Below, piece by piece: positions 1 to 7,694 of a DNA stretch of 11,032 bases (the stretch's first letter is position 1; every line of letters begins with the position of its first letter). Origin of the DNA: CAYGAW01 sp964492135. Lineage in GTDB: Bacteria; Chloroflexota; Anaerolineae; UBA7937; B3-Chlor. The stretch is from the NCBI GenBank assembly GCA_964492135.1, contig CAZBJW010000149.1, positions 1 to 11,032 of the forward strand. The letters are read 5' to 3'. A program made the translations under genes and the position numbers. The notes under the pieces are model-generated. The model was not told the origin of the DNA and searched no databases. It saw only the letters and a program-made list of their open reading frames with translations.

Positions 1-1739
1 CTCTCCTCCATTGTTGGATGCAGGTCGCGGGAAGGAGTGAGTTCACCACTCGCTTTCTCTCTGTACTCTTTGGGGTCTTGGCGGCGCCGCTGACATACCT
101 GATTGGCAAGTCGCTGGGCCGACCCACAGCTGGAGTGCTGGCCGCTTTCCTAATGACGATCAACCCTTTTCAGGTCTGGCACGCCCAGGATGTGCGAAAC
201 TATACCATCTGGCTCGCCCTGAGCATGGCGGCTCTTGCCTGTCTGCTCCGAGCTGTGCAAGAGCAAAGACAACGGTATTGGGCATGTTATGCAGGGATGA
301 CTCTGCTCAGCCTGTACACCCAGTACTACGAGCTCTTCATGCTACTTTTCCACAACCTGTTCTTCTTTACTCTCCTCCTGACACGATGGCGACAGAGAGA
401 AGTACCCAGGTCATCGGCGCGAGCACTACTGACCACTTGGGTCACGGTCCAGGCGACTCTGGGCGTACTGTACGGAGCCTGGCTCATACATGGATCGGCC
501 GTTCTTCCCCAGTACCGGGCGACAGGAGAGTCTCCCCCTCCATGGGTATTCGTCTCTCGCTCCCTTACCGCCATAAGCCTGGGGGAGACCATCCCAGCCG
601 AACTTGCGGCTGTGGCACTGCCGTTCTTGCTGCTGCTCATCTCCGTTGGCCTCGGCTACACTTTCAAGAAAGACGCGTTTCAGGGTCTCTTCCTGACTCT
701 TTATATCATCGTACCCTCCTTGTGCGTCTTCATCGCGGCTCAGGTGCGACCTCTCTTCCATGAGAGGTACCTGATTGTTGTCGCACCCGCGCTCTTTCTG
801 ACTTTCTCCTATGCCTTGGTGGCCCTAGGTGACAAGTTGCCACGTTGGAGGGCCGTGCCCCTGGTCGTAGCCCTCACGTTCTTTTCCCTTAGCGGGGCCT
901 ACTCGCTGAGTAATCACTACTTCAACCCGCTGTACGCCAAGAGTCCGAATTGGAGAGACCTGGCCAAGCATGTGGCGGCCGAGACAAGCTCTGGCGACCT
1001 CATTGTCCTCAACTATCCCGATCCCACATTCTCGTATTACTATCACGGCACAGCGCCAAGCGTCATCTTGCCCCCCGGGCCTCTCTCCACAGACACAAGG
1101 AGAGAAACGGCGCAGTCGCTGGGACTACTCTCCCAGGAATACGAACGTATCTGGTTCTATGCTGTGAGGGACCCTGACTGGGACAATGTGGGGTTCGTGG
1201 AGACCTGGCTCAACCGTCACGCCACCCTGGCCGAAGAACAGAACATCTCGGGCTTCCGCTGGCTCATCTACCGTCCGCTCCTAGTCTCCTTGGAAGATGT
1301 CCAGAATCCTCTGGATCTTAGATTCGGAGACACGATACGTCTGTGGGGATACGAATGGCAGGCGGCTGAAGGGGAAGATTCGGAGATCAGTCACCTAGAT
1401 CCAGGAGGCGCACTACGGGTGACCCTTTTCTGGCAAGCCACGGATAGAGTGAAGACCAGCTATGCGGTCTTCATTCATCTCACCGACGCCCGGGATGACA
1501 TCTGGGCACAGCGAGATAGTATCCCCCAGGGAGGGGATTTTCCCACCAACAAGTGGATGGCGGGAGATGTCATCACTGATCGATACTCGATCCTGGTGCC
1601 CGAGCAGACCCCCTCAGGTGAATACCTCCTCAGCGTAGGGATGTATGACCCTGCCACCGGCCAACGGCTGCCGATCAAGGACTCAAGAGGTATGGACAAA
1701 GGGGACCACGTGACCATCGGACGCGTCCGTGTCCTGTAG
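1..1739 (+). CDS. GT39-like membrane glycosyltransferase with C-terminal beta-sandwich domain (5' partial)
   Basis: This is a polytopic membrane glycosyltransferase of the GT39/ArnT/PMT-like (RgtA/B/C/D-like) superfamily, which moves sugars from polyprenyl-phosphate donors outside the membrane. The frame is open to the left edge (first full codon at 3). The residues before the ATG at 18 (LLHCW) continue the family's usual 'LLH.W...G.SEF..R..S' pattern, so the true start and the catalytic Asp-containing first loop lie upstream and the ATG at 18 is internal. Counting from that ATG, I see the conserved 'NPFQVWHAQDVRNYTIW' segment (about 49-65), roughly eight or nine hydrophobic segments up to about 296, and the 'HERYLIVVAPAL' motif near 250. 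A soluble tail follows. Its last about 142 residues (432-573) form a separate domain with 'VTLFWQAT', 'YAVFIHLTD', 'DSIPQGGDFPTNKW' and 'GEYLLSVGMYDP'. It resembles beta-sandwich domains on Chloroflexota glycosyltransferases. Donor and acceptor cannot be inferred. Confidence 0.85.
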   Translation, partial: LLHCWMQVAGRSEFTTRFLSVLFGVLAAPLTYLIGKSLGRPTAGVLAAFLMTINPFQVWHAQDVRNYTIWLALSMAALACLLRAVQEQRQRYWACYAGMTLLSLYTQYYELFMLLFHNLFFFTLLLTRWRQREVPRSSARALLTTWVTVQATLGVLYGAWLIHGSAVLPQYRATGESPPPWVFVSRSLTAISLGETIPAELAAVALPFLLLLISVGLGYTFKKDAFQGLFLTLYIIVPSLCVFIAAQVRPLFHERYLIVVAPALFLTFSYALVALGDKLPRWRAVPLVVALTFFSLSGAYSLSNHYFNPLYAKSPNWRDLAKHVAAETSSGDLIVLNYPDPTFSYYYHGTAPSVILPPGPLSTDTRRETAQSLGLLSQEYERIWFYAVRDPDWDNVGFVETWLNRHATLAEEQNISGFRWLIYRPLLVSLEDVQNPLDLRFGDTIRLWGYEWQAAEGEDSEISHLDPGGALRVTLFWQATDRVKTSYAVFIHLTDARDDIWAQRDSIPQGGDFPTNKWMAGDVITDRYSILVPEQTPSGEYLLSVGMYDPATGQRLPIKDSRGMDKGDHVTIGRVRVL

Positions 1740-1811
1740 TACGTCGAGGCATAGTCAGCACATCACTGACCAGGCAAGACGGGGGGACGCTGGTTGACGG
1801 CGGAGCCGTAC

Positions 1812-1842
1812 GCGTGTACAGGGCATATGCCATGTGACACGC
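1812..1842. repeat. Imperfect palindrome, possible hairpin or operator
   Basis: The arm GCGTGTACA (1812-1820) pairs with TGTgACACGC (1833-1842, one bulged G at 1836). Between them lies the perfect palindrome GGCATATGCC (1822-1831), flanked by a G/A mismatch. As RNA it could fold into a long hairpin with an ATAT loop, downstream of the preceding stop codon; as DNA it could be a protein-binding site. No T-tract follows, so it is not a canonical intrinsic terminator. Confidence 0.4.
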
Positions 1843-1900
1843 CTGAGCCCACCCCGTCCTGGGCGGGGCAACGAGGGAATCGGACTGGGGGGAAAAACGC

Positions 1901-1929
1901 TTGCGTGTCAAATGCGTAGTTAGTATAAT
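1901..1929 (+). promoter_or_regulatory. Sigma70-like promoter of the glycosyltransferase operon
   Basis: TTGCGT (1901-1906) and a perfect TATAAT (1924-1929) are separated by exactly 17 bases. The predicted start of transcription is near 1936, giving a leader of about 66 bases before the ATG at 2002. It is well placed to drive the GT4-GT4-GT9 operon. The -35 matches consensus at only the first three positions, but the -10 and spacing are ideal. Confidence 0.65.
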
Positions 1930-2001
1930 GGCCTAGACCTCGAACCTCCCTGCAGAGGCCATGCTCGAAGAGGAGGATAGAGTGAGGAGTATCATATTTC
2001 T

Positions 2002-3108
2002 ATGCGAATTGGGATTGACGCCCGGCTTGTCTACTATAGTCGTGCGGGCATTGGACAGTATATCCAGGGTCTAGTAAAGGGGTTGAGTGAGTGCGACGAG
2101 AACAACGAATTCGTCCTTCTGCAAAGCCGCAAAGACACGACCGTCCTAGCCGATGAGCCGAACTTCTTCAGGAAGTCCCTCTGGACTCCGAGCCATCATC
2201 GGCTGGAGCAGCTTGTTCTACCCTTCGAAATCAGCCCCCTGCGGCTCGACATCTTGCATAGTCCGGACTTCATACCCCCATTCCGACGCGACTATAAGTC
2301 TGTCATCACCGTCCATGACCTCGCCTTCATCCTCTATCCACATTTCCTGACCCAAGAGAGTGCCCGCTACTATGGCCAAATCGATCGAGCGGTGCGACAC
2401 GCTGACCATATCATTGCGGATTCCCAGAGCACCAAGCGAGATATCATCAATTTCCTTGGAGTAGCTGAGTCGAAGGTCACGGTCATCTACGCCGCGGCCG
2501 CCAGCATGTATCAACCCGTGACTGATAACCGTTCCCTCAAAGGAGTACAAGAGAAGTATGGTGTGGACAGACCCTTCGTCCTCTTCGTCAGCACCATAGA
2601 GCCTAGAAAGAACCTACCCACTCTATTGCGGGCCTTTCGCCGACTTCTTGACGACTACAAATTGGATGTCAAGCTGACTGTGGTTGGCCAGCGAGGCTGG
2701 TTCTGCGGCGAGGTGTTCGCCGTCACCGAGAGCCTGAACCTCGGCGACGAAGTTGCCTTTTTGGGCCACGTCCCCACGGAGGACCTGGTGCTTCTCTACA
2801 ACACCGCTGAAGCACTCGTTCATCCTTCCTACTACGAAGGATTCGGCTTGCCTCCCTTGGAGGCCATGGCTTGTGGAACGCCCACGATTGTCGCCAATGT
2901 CTCGTCGCTGCCGGAGGTAGTCGGCGATGCAAGCCTCCTCGTTGCCCCGGACCATGTCGAAGGTTGGACGGTGGCCATGTGGAGAGTGCTGACCGATGAT
3001 TCTCTCCATTCAGAACTCTCGGCAAAGGGACTGAAGCGAGCTCAACTCTTCTCTTGGAAGAAGGCCGCCCGGGCGACCCTGGATCTGTATAAGCGTCTGC
3101 AGACATGA
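2002..3108 (+). CDS. GT4 family (GT-B) glycosyltransferase
   Basis: Cytosolic or membrane-associated retaining glycosyltransferase of the GT4 group, likely using a nucleotide sugar to extend a surface polysaccharide. The 368 residues are normal for the family. The N-terminus 'MRIGIDARLVYYSRAGIGQY' is the typical acceptor-side start with its glycine-rich turn. The C-terminal Rossmann domain has 'STIEPRKNLPTLLRAF' (197-212; Arg202 and Lys203 are likely donor phosphate contacts) and the E-x7-E motif 'YYEGFGLPPLEAMACG' with Glu279 and Glu287. The start is supported by purine-rich sequence GAGGAG at 1984-1989, though 12 bases away is slightly far; a stronger AGGAGG lies further upstream. First gene of the operon: its stop overlaps the next start in ATGA. 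The exact sugar and acceptor cannot be read from sequence; mannosyl- or rhamnosyltransferase are common guesses in this family. Confidence 0.9.
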   Translation: MRIGIDARLVYYSRAGIGQYIQGLVKGLSECDENNEFVLLQSRKDTTVLADEPNFFRKSLWTPSHHRLEQLVLPFEISPLRLDILHSPDFIPPFRRDYKSVITVHDLAFILYPHFLTQESARYYGQIDRAVRHADHIIADSQSTKRDIINFLGVAESKVTVIYAAAASMYQPVTDNRSLKGVQEKYGVDRPFVLFVSTIEPRKNLPTLLRAFRRLLDDYKLDVKLTVVGQRGWFCGEVFAVTESLNLGDEVAFLGHVPTEDLVLLYNTAEALVHPSYYEGFGLPPLEAMACGTPTIVANVSSLPEVVGDASLLVAPDHVEGWTVAMWRVLTDDSLHSELSAKGLKRAQLFSWKKAARATLDLYKRLQT

Positions 3109-4319
3109 CGATCAGAGTGCTGTTCCTCACCCCCGACCTCCCTTACCCTCCACACCAGGGTGCAGCCATCAGGAGCTTCAATCTGATTAAGAATCTCGCC
3201 CGGCGCCACGAGATTCACCTCCTGTCCTTCGTCCAAGACCGGATCAAGGGCGATAGGGTGGATGCGCTGCTCGAGTACTGCGCCACTATGGCCACCGTAC
3301 CGGCACCACCTCGTTCCGCCATCAGGCGGGCAGTGTCCGTGCTGTTCTCTTTCAAGCCAGATATGGCTCTGCGGCTTCCATCAGCTGAATTCATGAATCA
3401 GTTACGGATTTCCCTGAATCGTGAACGATTTGACCTCGTCCAGGTGGAGGCCATCGAGATGGCGCAGTATGGACTGGCCATCAAACAGATGAGTCTGCCC
3501 TCTCAGCCTTTGGTCCTGTTCGATGACATCAATGCCGAGTATCTGCTCCAGAGACGCGCATTTGAGACCGACAGAGGCCATCCTGGTCGGTGGCTGGGAG
3601 CCTTCTATTCGCTCATCCAGTGGCGAAAGCTCATGAGATACGAGGCCAGAGTCTGCCGTCAGTTGGATAGGGTGGTGGCTGTGTCTAACGCCGACAGCAA
3701 GGCTCTGGAGGAACTGGTGCCAGGCCTGCAAAGCGCTGTCGTCCCTAACGGCGTTGACACTACGTACTTCTCGCCCGCTGAGCCGGAAGCCGAATCAGAT
3801 ACCACACTGGTCTTCACTGGCAAGATGGATTTCCGACCCAACGTCGACGCGGTTCTGTGGTTTGGACAAGAGGTACTGCCCCTGATCCACGAGGAAATCC
3901 CTGAGGTGCGATTTAATGTGGTGGGGAGGAATCCCCATCCGCGCTTGCGGCCCCTGGGCCAAGAGTCGTACGTCACCTTGACGGGCTATGTCGACGATGT
4001 CAGGCCCTACATCGCCCGGGCGGGAGTCTATGTGGTCCCCCTACGTGTGGGCGGTGGTACGCGTCTCAAAGTCCTGGAGGCGATGTCCATGGGCAAGGCG
4101 ATAGTCTCAACCTCGCTAGGTTGTGAAGGCATAGAGGTAACGCACGACCGACACTTAGTCATCGCTGACCGGCCTCAGGCCTTTGCCAAGTCCGTAATGG
4201 AACTGCTCAGGGACCGTAGGCGAAGAAGAGAGCTGGGCTTCGAGGCCCGCCACCTTGCAGAGTCAAAACACGACTGGAAACAAATGATCCCTCTCCTGGA
4301 GCAGGTGTATGAAGGCTAG
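3105..4319 (+). CDS. GT4 family glycosyltransferase, second of the operon
   Basis: A 404-residue GT-B glycosyltransferase, only distantly like the preceding one. The N-terminus 'VLFLTPDLPYPPHQGAAIRS' has the family's open Gly-rich loop. The middle 'VVAVSNADSKALEELVPG' and 'VVPNGVDTTYFSP' segments are typical of the interdomain region. The donor half has 'LVFTGKMDFRPNVDAVLWF', 'VVGRNPHPRL' and 'VPLRVGGGTRLKVLEAMSMG', with the likely donor-binding Glu at 325. It resembles the sugar transferases found in exopolysaccharide (PEP-CTERM/EpsH-associated) clusters, though no exosortase is visible here. The start codon overlaps the previous stop (ATGA) and has no clear Shine-Dalgarno of its own, so translational coupling is likely. 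Substrate unknown. Confidence 0.9.
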   Translation: MTIRVLFLTPDLPYPPHQGAAIRSFNLIKNLARRHEIHLLSFVQDRIKGDRVDALLEYCATMATVPAPPRSAIRRAVSVLFSFKPDMALRLPSAEFMNQLRISLNRERFDLVQVEAIEMAQYGLAIKQMSLPSQPLVLFDDINAEYLLQRRAFETDRGHPGRWLGAFYSLIQWRKLMRYEARVCRQLDRVVAVSNADSKALEELVPGLQSAVVPNGVDTTYFSPAEPEAESDTTLVFTGKMDFRPNVDAVLWFGQEVLPLIHEEIPEVRFNVVGRNPHPRLRPLGQESYVTLTGYVDDVRPYIARAGVYVVPLRVGGGTRLKVLEAMSMGKAIVSTSLGCEGIEVTHDRHLVIADRPQAFAKSVMELLRDRRRRRELGFEARHLAESKHDWKQMIPLLEQVYEG

Positions 4320-5481
4320 TCTGCGCCGCATCGTCCTGCGAGCAGTGGCCCGGATATCTGCGGCCTTCGTAAACCAAGCCTCATCGCCTGCAAGGCCACA
4401 GCAGCGCCGCATACTTCTGATCCGGCCCGATCATGTCGGCGATGTCCTGTTCACGACCCCAGCGTTGCGGGCCCTGCGCTCCGCCGTGCCCGACGCCTAC
4501 ATCGCCTATCTGGTGGGCCCTTGGTCACGTGAGATCGTGCAAGGCAATCCGCACTTGGACGAAGTTATCGTATGTCCTTTCCCAGGTTTCACCCGTCGGC
4601 CAAAGGCACATTTTCTCGAGCCATATGTGGTGCTCTGGAAGTACGCGCGCGCGGTGCGAGCCAGGGAATTCGACGTCGCGGTGGCGCTGCGCTTCGATCA
4701 CTGGTGGGGAACGATGCTGGCCTACTGGGCTGGTGTCCCCGTGCGAGTGGGGTATGCGCTTCCGGAAACGACTTGCTTCCTAACGCAGGCCTTACCGTAC
4801 GTGGGCGGTCGCCATGAGGTAGAGCAGAACATGCATCTTGTCGCGTCAGTGGTGGATCGCGACATAGGTGACGCCGGATCCCTGGAGTTCACGCCAACAC
4901 CGCAGGATGCGAGATCTGCTCTGGATTTGCTGAAGGACAGCGGCTGCCAGGGAAGGTACCTGTGTCTGCATCCTGGGGCCGGGGCGCCGGTCAAGCTCTG
5001 GCGACCGGAGGCCTTTGCCCAAGCGGCCGATGCCATCGCCGAGAAGTATGGCCTTCAGGTGATCATCACCGGCTCGTCCGCGGAGAAAGGCCTGGCCCAA
5101 CGAATCGCGGACCTCATGGAGAGAGCCCCGCTCATGGTAGTGGGACAGACCAACCTGGGAGAACTGGCAGCCATCATGGGACGGTGCGAACTAGTCATCG
5201 GGGTGGACAGCGGCCCTCTGCACCTGGCTGTGTCGCAGGGAGTTCCCACGGTGCACCTGTATGGGCCCATCGATCATCGTACTTTCGGTCCTTGGGGCGA
5301 TTCGCACAAGCACCTGGTCGTAGTTTCAGATAGAGGCTGCATTCCATGCGATCGCCTCGACTATGCACCGCACGAACTGCCCGACCATCCCTGTGTACGC
5401 GCCATCACGGTGGCACAGGTATTGAGAGCGGCTGATTCGGTTCTGGCCCTCAATAGCGCCGCCACGAGCCGGATGGTATAA
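4309..5481 (+). CDS. GT9 (heptosyltransferase-like) glycosyltransferase
   Basis: A 390-residue GT-B enzyme of the GT9 family, whose known members (WaaC, WaaF, WaaQ, OpsX) add ADP-heptose to lipopolysaccharide core. After a basic leader of about 33 residues comes 'RILLIRPDHVGDVLFTTPAL', containing the family's N-terminal catalytic-loop Asp (Asp41) and the G-D pair (Gly44, Asp45). 'CLHPGAGAPVKLWRPEAF' and 'VIGVDSGPLHLA' (Asp300, Ser301, Gly302, Pro303, His305) mark the ADP-sugar site. Near the C-terminus Cys344, Cys347 and Cys362 form a Cys pattern seen in many GT9 proteins. It overlaps the preceding gene by 11 bases; GGAG at 4298-4301 lies 7 bases before the ATG. If the host is a single-membrane Chloroflexota, the product is probably not LPS core but another surface glycan. 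Confidence 0.9.
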   Translation: MKASLRRIVLRAVARISAAFVNQASSPARPQQRRILLIRPDHVGDVLFTTPALRALRSAVPDAYIAYLVGPWSREIVQGNPHLDEVIVCPFPGFTRRPKAHFLEPYVVLWKYARAVRAREFDVAVALRFDHWWGTMLAYWAGVPVRVGYALPETTCFLTQALPYVGGRHEVEQNMHLVASVVDRDIGDAGSLEFTPTPQDARSALDLLKDSGCQGRYLCLHPGAGAPVKLWRPEAFAQAADAIAEKYGLQVIITGSSAEKGLAQRIADLMERAPLMVVGQTNLGELAAIMGRCELVIGVDSGPLHLAVSQGVPTVHLYGPIDHRTFGPWGDSHKHLVVVSDRGCIPCDRLDYAPHELPDHPCVRAITVAQVLRAADSVLALNSAATSRMV

Positions 5482-5482
5482 T
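5474..5482 (+). promoter_or_regulatory. Possible extended -10 promoter for the methyltransferase gene
   Basis: TGG followed by a perfect TATAAT (5477-5482) fits the extended -10 pattern TGnTATAAT. It spans the stop codon of the GT9 gene. No good -35 is found 16-18 bases upstream. The predicted start near 5489 would give a leader of about 21 bases, including the AAGGGGG Shine-Dalgarno at 5499-5505. The match could be chance, since the gene may simply be read from the operon promoter. Confidence 0.35.
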
Positions 5483-5509
5483 CCCTTTCAACGTCACTAA
5501 GGGGGCTGT

Positions 5510-6322
5510 ATGGCACAGGAATTGACCGCGCAACAACTGGAAGAGGATTCCCATTGGTGGTTTGCCAGCAGAACGCGGGCTTTGTTGACGATGCTGGACA
5601 GATACGTCCTGGCGGATACTCTGAATGTGTTGGACGTGGGCTGCGGTGCTGGGAACATGATTCACCATCTGAGTCGCTACGGAAAGGTCGTGGGCATGGA
5701 CAACAACCCCATACCGCTCAAGATAGCCCGTAAGCGAGGTTACGATGCCCGCCTGGCTTCCGCTGAGGATATGCCATTCGAAGATGGCTCCTTCGAGTTG
5801 GTGACGGCCCTGGACGTGATAGAGCATTGCGAGGACGACCTGCAAATCCTGCGAGAGTGCCATCGCGTGTGCACACCGGGAGGCTTGGTCGCGGTGACGG
5901 TACCAGCCTTCCAATGGCTGTGGGGCAACAACGACGTGATCAACGACCATAAGAGGCGATACTCGGGATCGGAGCTTGGCACCAAGCTGAGCGAAGCTGG
6001 CTTAGCCGTCAAACGGATGAGCTACAACAACTTCTTCATTTTTCCTCTCGCGGCACCGCTGATCATCGCTCGGCGAAGAACCGAGCGAGAACCGGAGTTG
6101 GCAACGCCGACCACGGATAAAGGCGCCTATCAAGTGGAGATGGAGCGGGCGTCACTGCTCGTCAACGCGTTGCTGACGGCGGTAGGTTGGGTCGAGGCTG
6201 CCGCGCTCCGTTTTGCCACCTTGCCCTTTGGCACCTCGATCATCTGCATCGCGCAGAAGCAACCACGCACCGTGAGGCTCGCAGTCTCAGAACGGCGCCA
6301 GGATCAAGGGGAAGTGCCGTAG
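5510..6322 (+). CDS. Class I SAM-dependent methyltransferase
   Basis: A 270-residue methyltransferase (Methyltransf_11/23 type) with a Rossmann fold. The N-terminal 'EDSHWWFASRTRAL' box is typical of methyltransferases in glycan and polyprenyl clusters. Motif I is 'VLDVGCGAG' (40-48), the acidic residue after beta-2 is Asp64 ('VVGMDNN'), motif II-like 'AEDMPF' is at 85-90 and 'ALDVIEH' at 100-106. 'WGNNDVINDHKRRYSGSEL' (138-156) is a signature of this subgroup. The C-terminal third has hydrophobic stretches (about 174-183 and 205-220) that could contact membrane. A strong Shine-Dalgarno AAGGGGG (5499-5505) lies 4 bases before the ATG. Lying just after three glycosyltransferases, it likely methylates a sugar, lipid carrier or glycan terminus; the acceptor is unknown. 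A quinone-type methyltransferase is a less likely alternative. Confidence 0.88.
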   Translation: MAQELTAQQLEEDSHWWFASRTRALLTMLDRYVLADTLNVLDVGCGAGNMIHHLSRYGKVVGMDNNPIPLKIARKRGYDARLASAEDMPFEDGSFELVTALDVIEHCEDDLQILRECHRVCTPGGLVAVTVPAFQWLWGNNDVINDHKRRYSGSELGTKLSEAGLAVKRMSYNNFFIFPLAAPLIIARRRTEREPELATPTTDKGAYQVEMERASLLVNALLTAVGWVEAAALRFATLPFGTSIICIAQKQPRTVRLAVSERRQDQGEVP

Positions 6323-6371
6323 CTTTGCTGCCCTCCCTGACATAGGGTAGGTCAAAAAACAAATAGCAAAG
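6323..6371 (+). repeat. Inverted repeat in the murA leader
   Basis: CTTTGCT (6323-6329) and AGCAAAG (6365-6371) are a perfect 7-base inverted repeat. Inside it CCCT (6335-6338) and AGGG (6344-6347) could form a small nested hairpin with a GACAT loop. The right arm overlaps AAAGGAA (6368-6374), the only Shine-Dalgarno-like run before murA. No T-tract follows and no strong promoter is seen in this 69-base gap. Confidence 0.3.
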
Positions 6372-6391
6372 GAATGTAAAACGAGACGCTC

Positions 6392-7675
6392 ATGCAAGAG
6401 TTCATCATCGAAGGGGGATGCCCCTTGGAAGGCACGTTAGTGCCCAGCGGAAACAAGAATGCAGCCCTGCCGATGCTGGCAGCTACCTTGCTCACGGATC
6501 AGAAAGTCGTACTGCGAAACGTACCTCGAATCGAGGATATTCGGACCATGGTCCAGATCATCTCCGCCCTAGGAGTTGAGGTAGATCAGACCGGTGATCA
6601 TGAGCTGACAATTCGAGCCAAGAACCTCCGCACTACGGACTTGGATCCGGAGCTATGTCGACGCATCCGCGCGTCGATTCTGTTGGCGGGCCCGCTGCTT
6701 GCACGTTGTGGTCGGATCAGCCTGCCGCCTCCTGGTGGAGACGTCATAGGCAGAAGAAGGGTGGATACGCACCTGATGGCCTTGAAGGCCCTTGGGGCCG
6801 AGATTTCAACAGGCTACGGCTATGACATAATAAAGAGCAACCAACTCAAGGGCCAGGAGATATTCCTGGATGAGGCCAGTGTGACAGGCACGGAGAATGC
6901 CTTGATGGCCGCATGTACGGCCGAGGGCACTACTGTCATCAAGAATGCGGCCTCGGAGCCTCACGTGCAAGATCTAGCGCGGTTCCTAAGCAAAATGGGG
7001 GCCAAGATATCGAACATCGGCACCAACACTCTCATCGTGGAGGGCATAGACCAATTGGGTGGAAGCGAGCACGACATCGCCTCCGATCACATAGAGGTCG
7101 GCAGTTTCATCGGCGCAGCAGCGGTAACCAACGGCGAGATCCTCATCAAGAACGCAGTCCCCCAACATCTACCCATGATACTGCTGGCTTTCGAGAAACT
7201 CGGCATCGCCGTGGAAATTCGCGGTGAAGACGTGTTCGTGCCTCGGAACCAGAGTCTCAAGATAGTGACCGACGCCCATGGCGTGATGCCCAGGATTGAC
7301 GACTCCCCCTGGCCAGGCTTCCCCGCCGACCTGATGAGTATTGCCACCGTGGTCGCCACTCAGTGCGAAGGCACAATCCTGATGTTCGAAAAGATGTATG
7401 AGAGCCGGATGTTCTTCGTGGATAAGCTGTTCTACATGGGCGCGCAGATAGTCCTCTGCGATCCTCATCGAGCCATCGTCATTGGACCCACCAAACTACA
7501 TGGCGAGACTCTCACCAGTCCAGACATTCGGGCAGGAATGGCTATGCTGATCGCTGCCCTTTGCGCAGAGGGGCAGAGCAGTATCAAGAACATCGGGCAG
7601 ATAGACCGCGGATACGAGAGGATCGACGAGAAGCTGCAAACGCTAGGGGCAAGAATACAGAGGGTCGATCACTAG
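6392..7675 (+). CDS. murA: UDP-N-acetylglucosamine 1-carboxyvinyltransferase
   Basis: MurA transfers enolpyruvate from phosphoenolpyruvate to UDP-GlcNAc in the cytoplasm, the first committed step of peptidoglycan synthesis. The 427 residues match the family length. 'SGNKNAALP' carries Lys22 and Asn23, 'RRIRASILLAGPL' carries Arg91 and Arg93, the active-site loop is 'PPGGDVIGRRRVD' (113-125), 'GFPADL' has Asp313, 'SPDIRAG' has Arg380 and 'QIDRGYERI' has Arg406. The loop residue that is Cys115 in E. coli is Asp117 here (GAC at 6740-6742). Asp at this site, as in Mycobacterium and Chlamydia, keeps activity but prevents covalent attack by fosfomycin. The ATG is chosen because 'MQEFIIEGGCPLEGT' matches the family start; it has only a distant, weak Shine-Dalgarno. 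Presence of murA argues that the host makes a murein wall. folK follows 19 bases downstream. Confidence 0.96.
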   Translation: MQEFIIEGGCPLEGTLVPSGNKNAALPMLAATLLTDQKVVLRNVPRIEDIRTMVQIISALGVEVDQTGDHELTIRAKNLRTTDLDPELCRRIRASILLAGPLLARCGRISLPPPGGDVIGRRRVDTHLMALKALGAEISTGYGYDIIKSNQLKGQEIFLDEASVTGTENALMAACTAEGTTVIKNAASEPHVQDLARFLSKMGAKISNIGTNTLIVEGIDQLGGSEHDIASDHIEVGSFIGAAAVTNGEILIKNAVPQHLPMILLAFEKLGIAVEIRGEDVFVPRNQSLKIVTDAHGVMPRIDDSPWPGFPADLMSIATVVATQCEGTILMFEKMYESRMFFVDKLFYMGAQIVLCDPHRAIVIGPTKLHGETLTSPDIRAGMAMLIAALCAEGQSSIKNIGQIDRGYERIDEKLQTLGARIQRVDH

Positions 7676-7694
7676 CCAATGCAGTGGAGAGTGT

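Larger units (their letters stand above)
1740..2001. other. Intergenic gap of 262 bases with palindrome and promoter
   Basis: No coding frame with family resemblance is visible here; the short reverse-strand frame over 1675-1911 mostly shadows the upstream gene. The gap holds a long imperfect palindrome (1812-1842), a short GC hairpin (CCCCG 1852-1856 with CGGGG 1864-1868, no T-run after it), a promoter (1901-1929) and two purine-rich Shine-Dalgarno-like runs: AGGAGG at 1971-1976 and GAGGAG at 1984-1989. It separates the membrane glycosyltransferase from the GT4-GT4-GT9 operon. Confidence 0.7.

Noticed and set aside
18..20. ATG as the true start of the first gene
   Set aside because: The frame is open to the window edge and the preceding codons fit the family pattern, so this Met is internal to a longer membrane protein.
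1852..1868. GC hairpin (CCCCG/CGGGG) as an intrinsic terminator
   Set aside because: The stem is only 5 pairs with a 7-base loop and no T-tract follows, so a terminator call is not supported.
1675..1911. Reverse-strand 78-codon frame reaching into the intergenic gap
   Set aside because: No recognisable protein and no Shine-Dalgarno; part of it is antisense to the upstream gene and it crosses the palindrome.
2623..3130. Two reverse-strand open frames of about 130 codons
   Set aside because: Both are antisense to the donor-binding half of the GT4 gene, which has clear family motifs; no independent support.
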